A DNA stretch of 64,000 nucleotides from Streptomyces rhizoryzae. Lineage in GTDB: Bacteria > Actinomycetota > Actinomycetes > Streptomycetales > Streptomycetaceae. Below are positions 18,630 to 26,944 of the stretch, piece by piece (the stretch's first letter is position 1; each line of letters starts with the position of its first letter). The translations under genes and the position numbers were made by a program. The notes beneath the pieces were generated by a model that was not told where the DNA came from, did not search any database, and saw only the letters and a program-made list of their open reading frames with translations. The stretch lies in assembly GCF_023155275.1 (NCBI RefSeq), contig NZ_JALMUV010000002.1:273348-337347 (forward strand), given 5' to 3'.

Positions 18630-19385
18630 TCAGTCGCGCTCGGCGAGGACGTGCAGCTGGGTGGCGACGGAGTGGAACGCCGGCTGCTCCGCGGCGGCGG
18701 CCTCCAGCTTCAGCAGCGCGTCCAGCGCTCCGGGCTCGGTGTCCACGAGCACTCCGGGGACGAGGTCGGCGAAGACCCGGACGCCGTGCACCGCGCCGAC
18801 CTGGAGGCCGGTGGCGGTGACCAGCTCGGTGAGCTGCTCGGCGGTGAACCGGCGGGGCACCGGGTCGCCCTCGCCCCAGCGGCCCGCCGGGTCGGTCAGG
18901 GCGCGGCGGGCCTCGGTGAAGTGGCCCGCCAGGGCGCGGGCGAGGACCGCACCGCCCAGTCCGGCGGCGAGCAGGCTGAGGGTGCCGGCCGGGCGCAGCG
19001 CGCCGACGGCATTGCGCAGGCCCTCGGCGGGGTCGTCGACGTACTCCAGCACGCCGTGGCAGAGCACCGCGTCGTAGCCGCCGCGCTCGACGACCTGGAA
19101 CAGGCCGTGGGCGTCGCCCTGGACACCGCGGATCCGGTCGGCGACCCCGGCCTCCGCGGCCCGCCGCTCCAGGGCGAAGAGGGCGTTGGGGCTGGGGTCG
19201 ACGACGGTGACGCGGTGGCCGAGGCGGGCCACCGGGACGGCGAAGTTGCCGCTGCCGCCGCCGGTGTCGAGGACGTCCAGGGCGTCACGCCCGGCGGCCT
19301 TGACCCGGCGCTCCAGGGCGTCTTTGAGGACGTCCCAGACCACGGCGGTACGAAGGGATGCGCGGGGGCGCAGCGGGTCAGACAC
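18630..19385 (-). CDS. Class I SAM-dependent methyltransferase
   Basis: About 251 aa. SAM-binding motif I VLDTGGGSGNFAVPVA (about 38-53), acidic strand 2 VTVVDPSPNAL, motif GVQGDAHGL, and motif IV YDAVLCHGVLEYVDDP, as in UbiE/Methyltransf_11-type small-molecule methyltransferases. The substrate is not evident. GTG start at 19385 with GAGGAG about 10 nt upstream. Minus-strand neighbour of the SAV_6107-like gene 105 nt upstream, possibly co-transcribed. Confidence 0.85.
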   Translation of the reverse strand: MSDPLRPRASLRTAVVWDVLKDALERRVKAAGRDALDVLDTGGGSGNFAVPVARLGHRVTVVDPSPNALFALERRAAEAGVADRIRGVQGDAHGLFQVVERGGYDAVLCHGVLEYVDDPAEGLRNAVGALRPAGTLSLLAAGLGGAVLARALAGHFTEARRALTDPAGRWGEGDPVPRRFTAEQLTELVTATGLQVGAVHGVRVFADLVPGVLVDTEPGALDALLKLEAAAAEQPAFHSVATQLHVLAERD

Positions 19386-19490
19386 GGTGGGTGGCTCCTC
19401 GGCAGGACAGGGACATCCAGTCGTTGACCACCCTATTCCGTTCCCGGGCCGCGGCCGTGCGCGGCCCGCGCACCGCGTCGGGCCCGGCCG

Positions 19491-19994
19491 TCAGCCGGCC
19501 CGGCCGGTCCGCTGCGGCGGCACCGCCGGCAGGGTCGGCTGGAGCCGCAGCATCCGCTCGACGAGGCGGAGGAACATCCCGGCGTCCCGCAGCAGGTCGT
19601 CGGCGTCGCGCGGCGCGGCCGCGCCGGCTATCCCGGCCTCGGCCCGGGCCCGGCGGGCGGCGCCGGCGGCGAACAGGGCGCTCCACTCGGTGAGTTCGGG
19701 AGCGATCTCGGGGAGCACCTCCCAGGCGCTGCGGATGCGCTTGCGGCCGCGGGCGGTGGCCTCCGGCCGCCCGCGGACGGCGAGCACCGCGGCCGCGGCG
19801 CGCAGGGCGGCGAGGTGGGCGGTGGCGTAGCGCTCGTTGGCGGATTCCAGGGCGCGGGCCTCGTCGAGGCCGTCCCGGGCCTTGGTGAGCAGGTCGAGGG
19901 CGGCGGGCGGGGCGGCCGCGCGCCGCAGGACGGGGTGGACATCGCTCGGGGGACCGTACGCAGCGGAGCTGCCCGCGGGGGGACGAGCTGCCAT
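19491..19994 (-). CDS. SAV_6107-family HEPN-like protein
   Basis: About 167 aa, all-helical. The segment DLLTKARDGLDEARALESANERYATAHLAALRAAAAVLA resembles HEPN/SAV_6107 proteins of actinomycetes, followed by RKRIRSAWEVLPEIAPELTEWSALFAAG. The R-x4-6-H HEPN RNase motif is not clearly present, so nuclease activity should not be assumed. ATG 19994 has an excellent AGGAGG 6 nt upstream; a longer frame upstream lacks a site. Function unknown. Confidence 0.7.
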   Translation of the reverse strand: MAARPPAGSSAAYGPPSDVHPVLRRAAAPPAALDLLTKARDGLDEARALESANERYATAHLAALRAAAAVLAVRGRPEATARGRKRIRSAWEVLPEIAPELTEWSALFAAGAARRARAEAGIAGAAAPRDADDLLRDAGMFLRLVERMLRLQPTLPAVPPQRTGRAG

Positions 19995-20221
19995 GACGAA
20001 CCTCCTGTCGTCGCATGCCGGCCGGAACCGGATGCCGATGCGGACCGTATGCGCCCATCGTGCGGCACACCACTGACAATCGGCCCTGACCTGCGGATTC
20101 CCCGGAAATGGGGCAGGTGCGGCGAGTCGCCCGCACCCGCCGGCCGGGAACCGCGGGGCGGTGGGCGGCAGGGGCCCGCCCCCGGAGCTGAGCCTGTGAG
20201 CGGGCACACAGCGCCACCCGG

Positions 20222-20227
20222 CACAAT
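20222..20227 (+). promoter_or_regulatory. -10 element for leaderless TetR gene
   Basis: CACAAT, 6 nt before ATG 20234, with no ribosome binding site in between. No convincing -35. Confidence 0.35.
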
Positions 20228-20233
20228 CGCCCC

Positions 20234-20848
20234 ATGGACAGCTCCAACACTCGCCGCGACGCCACCCGGCGCAAGCTCTTCGAGGCCGCGGTCACCCTCA
20301 TCGCCGAACAGGGCTTCTCCTCCACCACGGTGGACGAGATCGCCGAACGGGCGGGGGTCGCGAAGGGCACCGTCTACTACAACTTCGCGAGCAAGAACGT
20401 GCTCTTCGAGGAGTTGCTGCGGCACGGCATCGAGCTGCTGGCGACCTCCCTCCAGGCGGCCTCCGAGGAGGTCGCCGACCGGGGCGGCTCCCGGGTGGAC
20501 GCGCTGGACGCGATGATCCGGGCGGGCCTGGACTTCATCGCCCGCTACCCGGCGCTCACCCAGCTCTACGTCGCCGAGCTGTGGCGCACCAACCGGGCCT
20601 GGCAGTCCACGCTCATGGTGGTGCGGGAGCGGGCCATCACGGTGGTGGAGGACGTCCTGCGGGAGGCGGTGGCCGGCGGGGAGCTGAGTGAGGAGATCGA
20701 CATCCCGCTGACCGCGTCCGCGCTGTTCGGGATGGTGCTGGTGGCCGCGCTGGACTGGCAGTCGTACCAGCCGGACCGGTCGATCGACGACGTCCACGCG
20801 GCGCTGTCCCGGCTCCTCCAGGGGCGGGTCTCCGGCCGCCCGGCCTGA
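20234..20848 (+). CDS. TetR/AcrR family transcriptional regulator
   Basis: About 204 aa. N-terminal HTH: RRKLFEAAVTLIAEQGFSSTTVDEIAERAGVAKGTVYYNF (about 12-51), the TetR consensus. The C-terminal ligand domain (helical, residues 60-195) resembles TetR_C_11-type domains. The likely ligand and targets are unknown; the neighbouring genes are divergent (SAV_6107-like) and co-directional (DUF4126), and a dyad lies at 21205-21220. No Shine-Dalgarno sequence; a -10 element 6 nt upstream suggests a leaderless message. Followed by an octamer array and a strong hairpin. Confidence 0.92.
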   Translation: MDSSNTRRDATRRKLFEAAVTLIAEQGFSSTTVDEIAERAGVAKGTVYYNFASKNVLFEELLRHGIELLATSLQAASEEVADRGGSRVDALDAMIRAGLDFIARYPALTQLYVAELWRTNRAWQSTLMVVRERAITVVEDVLREAVAGGELSEEIDIPLTASALFGMVLVAALDWQSYQPDRSIDDVHAALSRLLQGRVSGRPA

Positions 20849-20888
20849 CGGGGCGGGGAAGACGCGTACACGGAGACGGAACCGCAAG

Positions 20889-20960
20889 GCGCGGGAACGC
20901 AGAGACGCGAAGACGCGGGAACGCAGAGACGTGAAAGCGCGGCAACGCGGAAACGCGAAA
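20889..20960. repeat. Nine tandem octamers (ACGCRRRA-type) forming three 24-nt units
   Basis: Consecutive 8-mers gcgcggga, acgcagag, acgcgaag, acgcggga, acgcagag, acgtgaaa, gcgcggca, acgcggaa, acgcgaaa. The first 24-nt set is nearly repeated twice. Located between tetR and its terminator hairpin. Related but degenerate 8-mers continue upstream to about 20865. Confidence 0.8.
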
Positions 20961-20967
20961 ACGAGGC

Positions 20968-21014
20968 GCTGCCCTGGCGCAGATCGTTCCCCCGACCGAT
21001 CCGACCAGGGCAGC
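20968..21014 (+). terminator. Strong hairpin downstream of tetR
   Basis: GCTGCCCTGG pairs perfectly with CCAGGGCAGC (10 bp); inside the loop GATCG pairs with CGATC. It follows the octamer array. Either a transcription terminator or a structured RNA element. The next stretch (21015-21204) has five CCCCCGT words with roughly 10-nt spacing and no gene. Confidence 0.55.
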
Positions 21015-21204
21015 ACCGCCCCCGTGGCTCCCCCGTCTCCCCCGTACTCCCCCGTTGGAGCCCCCGTCCTTCCCCCGCTGCGTCCGGGAGCCGCGTCGCT
21101 CCGCCGCCCCGTGCCGGCGGTGCGGCGCCGCTTCCCGTCCGTGGCCCCCACTCTTCCGTCCGGGGCCGCGCCGGCCCATCCGCGTACCTACTCATCTCGG
21201 CGTC

Positions 21205-21220
21205 TGAGTACGGATACTCA
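21205..21220. promoter_or_regulatory. Dyad operator-like site upstream of the DUF4126 gene
   Basis: TGAGTA CGGA TACTCA, a perfect 6+6 inverted repeat, 62 nt before the DUF4126 start. Plausible site for a dimeric regulator such as the nearby TetR protein; no direct evidence. Confidence 0.4.
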
Positions 21221-21270
21221 CGGGCTGAGCACTCCGCGCCGGTACCGGGACGCGGCGCACCGCGAGCGCC

Positions 21271-21276
21271 TACGAT
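21271..21276 (+). promoter_or_regulatory. -10 element for leaderless DUF4126 gene
   Basis: TACGAT exactly 6 nt before GTG 21283; the intervening CTGCGC contains no ribosome binding site. Confidence 0.5.
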
Positions 21277-21282
21277 CTGCGC

Positions 21283-21903
21283 GTGTCCGTACTTCCCCTC
21301 GTCTTCACCAGCGGCTGGGCGAGCGGCATCAACGCCTACGCCGTCGTCCTGCTGCTCGGCCTGCTCGGCGTGACCGGTGTCTCCGACGAGGTGCCGGCGG
21401 CCCTGGAGCGGCCCGATGTGCTGATCGTCGCCGCGGTGCTCTTCCTGGCCGAGGCGGTGGCCGACAAGATCCCGTACGTGGACTCGGTCTGGGACGCGGT
21501 GCACACCGTGGTCCGGCCGGTCGCCGGCGGCGTGGTGGCGGCACTGCTGGCCGGGCACGACGGCTCGCTGCCGGAGCTGGCGGCGGGCGCCGTGGGCGGC
21601 TCCACGGCGCTGGTGAGCCACCTGGTCAAGGCCGGCACCCGGATCGCCGTCAACACCTCCCCCGAGCCGGCCAGCAACATCGTGCTGAGCCTGGCGGAGG
21701 ACCTCGGCGTCGCCGGTCTGGTGGCGTTCGCGCTGTTCCACCCGTGGCTGGCGGCGGGCATCGCGGCGGCGCTGCTGGTCGCGGGCATCGCCGTGGTGGT
21801 CTTCCTGTGGTCGCGGATCCGCCGGTACCTGCGGCGCAGGCGGGAGCGGCGCGCGGAGAAGAGGCTCGCCGCCGCGGACGGCCTGGTTCCACCGGCCGGC
21901 TGA
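21283..21903 (+). CDS. DUF4126 membrane protein
   Basis: About 206 aa. Begins MSVLPLVFTSGWASGINAYAVVLLLGLLG, the DUF4126 start, with the conserved VADKIPYVDSVWDAVHTVVRP and the glycine-rich membrane segments AAGAVGGSTALVSHLVKAGTR. Four to five transmembrane helices and a basic Arg/Lys C-terminus after the last helix. Function unknown. Start GTG 21283 fits a leaderless message. Next gene (flavoprotein) starts 70 nt later with its own -10. Confidence 0.88.
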   Translation: MSVLPLVFTSGWASGINAYAVVLLLGLLGVTGVSDEVPAALERPDVLIVAAVLFLAEAVADKIPYVDSVWDAVHTVVRPVAGGVVAALLAGHDGSLPELAAGAVGGSTALVSHLVKAGTRIAVNTSPEPASNIVLSLAEDLGVAGLVAFALFHPWLAAGIAAALLVAGIAVVVFLWSRIRRYLRRRRERRAEKRLAAADGLVPPAG

Positions 21904-21959
21904 GCCCGGCACCGGCCGGGCCGGCACCGGGCGCGAACGGCGGTGTCGGTGCCGCCGGA

Positions 21960-21965
21960 TACAGT
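21960..21965 (+). promoter_or_regulatory. -10 element for the flavoprotein gene
   Basis: TACAGT 7 nt before ATG 21973, no Shine-Dalgarno sequence; suggests a leaderless message independent of DUF4126. Confidence 0.4.
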
Positions 21966-21972
21966 CGCAGGC

Positions 21973-23493
21973 ATGGCAGGGATTGCGGTGATCGGCGCCG
22001 GGACGGGCGCCATGGCGGCCGCCGCCCGGCTGGCCGTCGCGGGCCACCGGGTGGCGGTGTTCGAGCGCGGCGCGACGTACGGCGGCGCGGTGGGCAGGTT
22101 CGAGCGGGACGGCTTCGCGTTCGACACCGGCCCCGGTCTGCTGCACCTCCCGGCGGTCTACCGCGATCTGTTCCTCAAGACCGGCCGCGAGCCGCTGGAG
22201 GCGTGCGTCGGGCTGACCCAGGTCGATCCCGCGAGCCGGCACGTCTTCGCCGACGGCACCACCGCGACCCTGCCCAACGCCTCCCGGGCCGGCGTCCTGG
22301 CGGCCCTGGACGAGGCGCTGGGCGCCGGGTGCGGCGAGCGCTGGAGCGAGGTCATGGTCCGCGCCCGCGAGGCGTGGGACGCCACCCGCCGCCCGCTGCT
22401 GGAGGAGCCGCTGTGGGCCGACTGGCGGGTGCTGGGCCGCGACCCGTATCCGGCGGTGCGCCGGCGCGGCCTGTTCGGGCGCGGCCGGGCCAAGGGACCG
22501 ACGACCGCGACCCTCGCCGAGATCGCCCGGCGCGAGCTGGCCGACCCGCGGCTGGCCGCCCTGCTGGAGAGCCACGCGCTGGCCCACGGCTTCGATCCGC
22601 GCACCACCCCGGCGAGCGCGGCCGTGCTGCCGTACATGGAGCAGACCTTCGGGAGTTGGTACGTCCGCGGCGGGATGCGGGCGCTGGCCGAGGCGCTGTA
22701 CGCGCGCTGCCGGGCCCGCGGCGTGGAGTTCGCCTTCGGCGCCGAGGTGACGCGGATCGTGCTGAAGGACGGCCGGGCCGCCGGCGTGGAGCTGGCCGGC
22801 GGGCGGGTCGCCGACGCGGAGTACGTGATCGCCGGCCTCGACCCGGCGCGGCTGCCCGCACTGTGCGGGGGCCGCGAGCCCTGGGGCGCGGACGACGTCC
22901 GCCCCGCCCCGGGGCCCGGCACGGCGCGGCTGACGGTCTGTCTGGCGCTGCGCGGCGCCCGGCCGGTGGACGCGGCGCACCGCACGGTGGTGCACGCCGC
23001 GGACCGCGACGCGGAGCTGGCAGGCGTCTTCGGCGACAGCCGCGGCCAGGGCCTCCGCGAGCCCTGTGAGCGGCCGACGGTGACGGTGCTGCGCCCCGAC
23101 GACCCGGCCACCCGGCCCGACGGGGAGCACGAGGCGGTCACCCTGACGGCCACCGTCGCGGCGGCCGGCCCGGCGGACCGGCCCGGCGCCGAGGCCCTGG
23201 CGGAGCAGGCGGACCGGCTGGTCCGGGTCGCCGAGGCCGCCGTACCGGACCTGCGGGAGCGGATGCTGTGGCGGGAGGTGCCGAGCCCCGCGGACAGCGG
23301 CCCGGTGCCGGGTCCGGCGCTGGCGGGCCGGGAGGGGCGTTTCCTGCGCCCGGCCAACCGCACCCGGATACCGGGGCTCTATGCGGTCGGCGGCTGGTCG
23401 CACCCCGGCGGGGGGCTGGCGCACGCCGGGATGTCCGGGGCGCTCGTCGCGGGCCTGATCGTGCACGGCGACGACTGGCGCGGCTCGGAGTGA
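21973..23493 (+). CDS. Phytoene-desaturase-like FAD/NAD(P) oxidoreductase
   Basis: About 506 aa. N-terminal dinucleotide fold IAVIGAGTGAMAAAARLAVAGHRVAVFER with the continuation TYGGAVGRFERDGFAFDTGP. The C-terminal FAD motif GLYAVGGWSHPGGGLAHAGMSGALVA is typical of CrtI/amine-oxidase-like proteins. GAGTGAMA replaces the usual GAGxGGL, a small deviation. No carotenoid genes lie near, so a carotenoid role is not supported; substrate unknown. ATG 21973 is preferred over an upstream in-frame start because of the -10 placement and the fold beginning at residue 3. Confidence 0.82.
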   Translation: MAGIAVIGAGTGAMAAAARLAVAGHRVAVFERGATYGGAVGRFERDGFAFDTGPGLLHLPAVYRDLFLKTGREPLEACVGLTQVDPASRHVFADGTTATLPNASRAGVLAALDEALGAGCGERWSEVMVRAREAWDATRRPLLEEPLWADWRVLGRDPYPAVRRRGLFGRGRAKGPTTATLAEIARRELADPRLAALLESHALAHGFDPRTTPASAAVLPYMEQTFGSWYVRGGMRALAEALYARCRARGVEFAFGAEVTRIVLKDGRAAGVELAGGRVADAEYVIAGLDPARLPALCGGREPWGADDVRPAPGPGTARLTVCLALRGARPVDAAHRTVVHAADRDAELAGVFGDSRGQGLREPCERPTVTVLRPDDPATRPDGEHEAVTLTATVAAAGPADRPGAEALAEQADRLVRVAEAAVPDLRERMLWREVPSPADSGPVPGPALAGREGRFLRPANRTRIPGLYAVGGWSHPGGGLAHAGMSGALVAGLIVHGDDWRGSE

Positions 23494-23523
23494 GCCCGGC
23501 CGGGCGCCTTCCCCGGCCCGGGC
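23494..23523. terminator. Bidirectional hairpin between convergent genes
   Basis: GCCCGG/CCGGGC extended by CCGGG/CCCGG with a one-nt bulge, filling the 31-nt gap between two convergent stop codons. Confidence 0.5.
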
Positions 23524-23524
23524 G

Positions 23525-24622
23525 TCAGTAGGGGTACCGCTGCCCGTCGTAGCCCGGCTGCGGCGGGTAGGGCGGCTGCTGGTCGGCGGCGGGGTGCCCG
23601 GTGTCGCGCTGCTGCGGCACCCAGACCCCGTCCGGTCCGGTCCCGGGGTGGTAGCCCTGGGCGTCGTAGTGCTGGGTGTGCTGCGCGTGCTGCCCGTCCG
23701 GCCCCTGGAGGGGGTCAGCGGCGTACGGCGCCCGGCCGAAGGGGTCCTGCTCCTCGTACGGGTCGTAGGGCGCGGCGTACTGCTGCGTGCCGATGTACGG
23801 GTCGGAGTAGGGGGCCTGGGCGCCCTGGTAGGAGCCGTCACCGTAGGCCGGGTAGGGGTCGGCGTGGCCGCCGTGCCCGCCGTAGCCGTCGTGGCCGGTC
23901 TGCCCGGCGTAACCGCCGCCGTAGCCGTAGTCGTTGCCGGGCGCGTGGCCGTGGCCGTCGGCGTAGCCACCGGGGTCGCCGTCGGTGGTGACGTTGCCGA
24001 AGAGGTCGTAGCTGACGGGGGCGGCCGTCCGGTCGGCGCGGGCGTCGGGGCTGTAGACGCCGTAGGCGCCGGTCTCGTCCGGCAGGGGCTGCGGGGCGTA
24101 GACGGTGGGGGCGTCCGCGAAGGCGTAGCCGAAGTCCTCGCCGGCGGCGGCCGGTTGGCCGGGGGCCGGGACCGGCTGCGGCGGGTAGGCGTCGTGGCCG
24201 GCGGCGCCGTCCGCGCCGTGGCCGGCCGGCGCCGGGTGGTCCGCCGCCGGTGCGGGCGCCTCGGGACCGGTGCCGCCCGCGGGGTGCTCCTCGGACAGGC
24301 CGGAGACCTGGAGCTTCGGCCCGGCGCCGCGGGACGGGCGGGCCCGGCGCCGGCGGTTCACCTTGGGCCGGCGGCCGAGCGTCCAGCCCTCGGCGAAGCC
24401 GCGGCGGACGGAGAGCGTCACGTAGGTCTGCCCGGTCGCGAAGGCGATCGCGCCCAGGGCGACCACGATCACCGACGGGATGATCACGCCGGTGACCACC
24501 CCGAGGAAGCCGGCCAGGGCCAGTGCCCGCCAGCGGAGCCGGGCCTTGTGCTGGAACAGCACCTCGCCGAGCAGCCACAGGGCGACCAGGCCGAACGCGA
24601 TGTAGAGGATCGTCCAGCCCAT
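23525..24622 (-). CDS. Membrane protein with long Gly/Tyr/Pro/Gln-rich tail
   Basis: About 365 aa. The first 70 residues carry membrane segments (GWTILYIAFGLVALWLLGEVLF and ALALAGFLGVVTGVIIPSVIVVALGAIAFATG), followed by TYVTLSVRRGFAEGWTLGRRPKVNRRRRARP, then about 250 residues of low complexity dominated by Tyr, Gly, Pro, Asp and Gln (GYGGGYAGQTGHDGYGG-type). No catalytic motif. ATG 24622 has GAAGAGGGG upstream. Located 36 nt after metF on the same strand. Function unknown; the tail looks intrinsically disordered and could mediate envelope or condensate interactions (inference). Confidence 0.75.
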   Translation of the reverse strand: MGWTILYIAFGLVALWLLGEVLFQHKARLRWRALALAGFLGVVTGVIIPSVIVVALGAIAFATGQTYVTLSVRRGFAEGWTLGRRPKVNRRRRARPSRGAGPKLQVSGLSEEHPAGGTGPEAPAPAADHPAPAGHGADGAAGHDAYPPQPVPAPGQPAAAGEDFGYAFADAPTVYAPQPLPDETGAYGVYSPDARADRTAAPVSYDLFGNVTTDGDPGGYADGHGHAPGNDYGYGGGYAGQTGHDGYGGHGGHADPYPAYGDGSYQGAQAPYSDPYIGTQQYAAPYDPYEEQDPFGRAPYAADPLQGPDGQHAQHTQHYDAQGYHPGTGPDGVWVPQQRDTGHPAADQQPPYPPQPGYDGQRYPY

Positions 24623-24658
24623 TTGCGCCCCTCTTCCGCCGGATTCCGGCCACCATGG

Positions 24659-25576
24659 TCAGGGGCGCTGGTGCAGCCCCAGGTTCTCGTAGATTTCCAG
24701 GGTCGCCGTGGAGTGGTTCAGGGTGATGAAGTGCAACCCGGGCACGTCCTCGGCCATCAAGCGCGCACACAGGTCCGTCGCGTACTCGATGCCAATGGAG
24801 CGTACCGCCGCCGGGTCGTCCTTGACCGCGAGGATGCGGGCCGCGAGCTCGGGCGGGAAAGCGGCATTGCTGAGCTGCGCGAACCGCTCGATCTGACGCA
24901 CGTTCGTGACCGGCATGATCTCCGGAATGATGGGCGTGGAGCAACCCGCGGCGCCGACCCGGTCGCGGAGCCGGAAGTAGTCCTCCGGGTAGAAGAACAT
25001 CTGCGTGATCGCGAAGTCGGCCCCGGCGCGGCACTTGTCGACGAAGTGGCGCACGTCGGTGTCCCAGTCCGTCGAGCGCGGGTGCATCTCGGGGAAGGCG
25101 GCCACGCCGACGCAGAAGTCGCCGGACTCCTTGATCAGCCGGACCAGGTCGGCGGCGTGGTCGACCCCGTCGGGGTGGCGGACCCACTCGCCCAGGGGGT
25201 CGCCCGGCGGGTCGCCGCGCAGCGCGAGCATGTTGCGGATCCCGGCGTCGGCGTACTGGCCGATGATGTTGCGCAGCTCGGCGGTGGAGTGGTTGACCGC
25301 GGTCAGGTGGGCGACCGGGGTGAGGGTGGTGTCGGTGGCGATGCGCTCGGTGGCACGGACCGTGCCGTCGCGGGAAGTGCCGCCGGCGCCGTAGGTCACC
25401 GACACGAAGGTCGGGGAGACGGCCTCGATGCGGCGAATGGCGTTCCACAACGTCCGCTCGCCCTTCTCGGTCTTCGGGGCGGCGAACTCGAACGAGTAGG
25501 ACTGCTTGCCGGAAGCGAGCAGGTCGCGCACGGTGCGCGCGCGATCAGTCCTGGTGGAAGCTGTACCTAGGGCCAT
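24659..25576 (-). CDS. metF: Methylenetetrahydrofolate reductase
   Basis: About 305 aa; FAD-dependent reduction of 5,10-methylene-THF to 5-methyl-THF for methionine synthesis. Conserved segments: [18 protein letters not shown] (substrate/FAD barrel start), [40 protein letters not shown] (FAD binding), [16 protein letters not shown] and [12 protein letters not shown]. Normal bacterial length. ATG 25576 with a promoter that places transcription at the start codon. Downstream membrane protein is probably co-transcribed. Confidence 0.95.
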   Translation of the reverse strand: MALGTASTRTDRARTVRDLLASGKQSYSFEFAAPKTEKGERTLWNAIRRIEAVSPTFVSVTYGAGGTSRDGTVRATERIATDTTLTPVAHLTAVNHSTAELRNIIGQYADAGIRNMLALRGDPPGDPLGEWVRHPDGVDHAADLVRLIKESGDFCVGVAAFPEMHPRSTDWDTDVRHFVDKCRAGADFAITQMFFYPEDYFRLRDRVGAAGCSTPIIPEIMPVTNVRQIERFAQLSNAAFPPELAARILAVKDDPAAVRSIGIEYATDLCARLMAEDVPGLHFITLNHSTATLEIYENLGLHQRP

Positions 25577-25582
25577 ACGGGC

Positions 25583-25611
25583 AGGTTAACCACACCCCGG
25601 ACGGACACCAA
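25583..25611 (-). promoter_or_regulatory. metF promoter, leaderless type
   Basis: TTGGTG (25606-25611), 17-nt spacer, TAACCT (25583-25588), then 6 nt to ATG 25576. Good spacing and no ribosome binding site. Confidence 0.5.
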
Positions 25612-25709
25612 CCGGCATCGGCGTAATGCCTGGTTGGTGCGGTTCCTGTCCACCAGCTGGACATTTTCCGGCCATGGCGCGGTCTTCCGGCGGCCGCCCG
25701 GCGGGGCCG

Positions 25710-26357
25710 TCAGGACCGGGCCCGGACCCGCTTGGCCAGCTCGGCGGCGGCCGCGCCCGGGTCGTCGGCCTCGGTGATCGCGCGGACCACCACGACCCGG
25801 CGGGCGCCCGCGTCCAGCACCTCGTCGAGGTTCCCGGCGTCGATGCCGCCGATGGCGAACCAGGGGCGCTCGGGGGCGCGGGCGGCGGTGTACCGGACGA
25901 GGTCCAGGCCGGGGGCGGGCCGGCCGGGCTTGGTCGGCGTCGGCCAGCAGGGGCCGGTGCAGAAGTAGTCCACCCCGGGCTCGGTGAGCGCGGCGTCCAC
26001 CTCGGCCTCGGCGTGGGTGGAGCGGCCTATCAGGGGCGCCGGGCCGAGCAGTGCGCGGGCGGCCGGGACGGGCAGGTCGCCCTGGCCGAGGTGGAGCACA
26101 TCGGCGCCCGCGGCGTGCGCGACGTCGGCCCGGTCGTTGACCGCGAGGAGCGTGCCGTGCCGCCGGCAGGCGTCCGCGAAGACCTCCAGGTGGCGCAGCT
26201 CGGCGCCGGCCTCCAGGCCCTTGTCGCGGAGCTGGACGATGTCCACGCCCGAGGACAGCACCGCGTCGAGGAACTCCGGGAGGTCGCCCTGGCGGGTGCG
26301 GGCGTCCGTGCAGAGGTACAGGCGGGCGTCGGACAGGGCCTGGCGGGCGGTGGTCAT
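25710..26357 (-). CDS. thiE: Thiamine-phosphate synthase
   Basis: About 215 aa TIM-barrel enzyme that joins HMP pyrophosphate with the thiazole phosphate to make thiamine phosphate. Motifs: [75 protein letters not shown] and the phosphate-binding [10 protein letters not shown] 26357 has GGGGGAG upstream; a longer frame to 26552 reads through a hairpin and is rejected. It lies on the opposite strand to thiOSG and lacks its own TPP riboswitch. Confidence 0.93.
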   Translation of the reverse strand: MTTARQALSDARLYLCTDARTRQGDLPEFLDAVLSSGVDIVQLRDKGLEAGAELRHLEVFADACRRHGTLLAVNDRADVAHAAGADVLHLGQGDLPVPAARALLGPAPLIGRSTHAEAEVDAALTEPGVDYFCTGPCWPTPTKPGRPAPGLDLVRYTAARAPERPWFAIGGIDAGNLDEVLDAGARRVVVVRAITEADDPGAAAAELAKRVRARS

Positions 26358-26378
26358 CGGGCGGCTCCCCCTCGTCGG

Positions 26379-26414
26379 CGGCGTACGGACCGGCCGGGGC
26401 CGGTCCGTACGCCG
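26379..26414 (-). terminator. 15-bp hairpin between the Rv2175c-like gene and thiE
   Basis: CGGCGTACGGACCGG pairs perfectly with CCGGTCCGTACGCCG around a 6-nt loop, 49 nt after the Rv2175c-like stop and 21 nt before thiE. No U tract. It either ends the upstream transcript or controls entry into thiE. Confidence 0.55.
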
Positions 26415-26463
26415 CGGATGCGGTTGTGGATGCGTGGTGCGGTTGCTGCGGGACGCGGGCGCG

Positions 26464-26829
26464 TCAGACGGCCAGGGCCTGGGCGCGGCGCTTGACCTCC
26501 GTGCCGCGATTCTCGCGCAGCGCCTGCGCCGGGGTCCCGGGCAGGGTGTCATCGGCGGTGAAGAGCCACTCCAGCATCTCCTCGTCGGCGAAGCCGTCGT
26601 CCCGCAGGAGGGTCAGGGTGCCGGCGAGGCCCTTGACGACCTTGCCGTCCTTGATGAATTCGGCGGGCACCTGGAGCACGCGGTTCTCGCCGCGGCGGAC
26701 GGCGATCAGCTGGCCCTCCTTCACCAGCTGCCGCACGCGGGTCACCTCGACGCCGAGCTCTTCGGCGATGTCGGGGAGGGTGAGCCAGGCGGGGACGAGT
26801 CCATCGATCTTTGCGTCAATCTCGGTCAC
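26464..26829 (-). CDS. Rv2175c-family DNA-binding protein
   Basis: About 121 aa. Winged-HTH-like N-terminal half: [41 protein letters not shown], then a helical C-terminal domain ([43 protein letters not shown]). This matches the Rv2175c family, a DNA-binding protein known in M. tuberculosis as a substrate of the Ser/Thr kinase PknL. GTG 26829 selected at the start of homology. A PASTA kinase lies 5 kb away, which suggests the kinase-substrate pair is conserved (inference). Confidence 0.82.
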   Translation of the reverse strand: MTEIDAKIDGLVPAWLTLPDIAEELGVEVTRVRQLVKEGQLIAVRRGENRVLQVPAEFIKDGKVVKGLAGTLTLLRDDGFADEEMLEWLFTADDTLPGTPAQALRENRGTEVKRRAQALAV

Positions 26830-26944
26830 AGGACAAGCGTGCCACCTCCCACTGACAGCCGGTAGCCGGGCCTCGCCGTCGGGGTGCGCGGCGCGGTCCG
26901 ACCGGGCCCCGCCCGCCGCGGCGGGCGGGGCGGGCGGGGGCCTA

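Noticed and set aside
21973..23493. Carotenoid biosynthesis cluster suggested by a phytoene-desaturase-like gene
   Set aside because: No phytoene synthase, GGPP synthase or cyclase nearby; the family is broad.
20566..23970. A 1134-codon minus-strand open frame crossing the octamer array, DUF4126 and the CrtI-like gene
   Set aside because: Antisense shadow of three real genes; the 8-aa periodicity comes from the 24-nt DNA repeat, not a protein repeat.
25710..26357. TPP riboswitch in front of thiE
   Set aside because: None of the THI-box words (CTGAGA, GAACCTGATC) occurs upstream of thiE on its strand.
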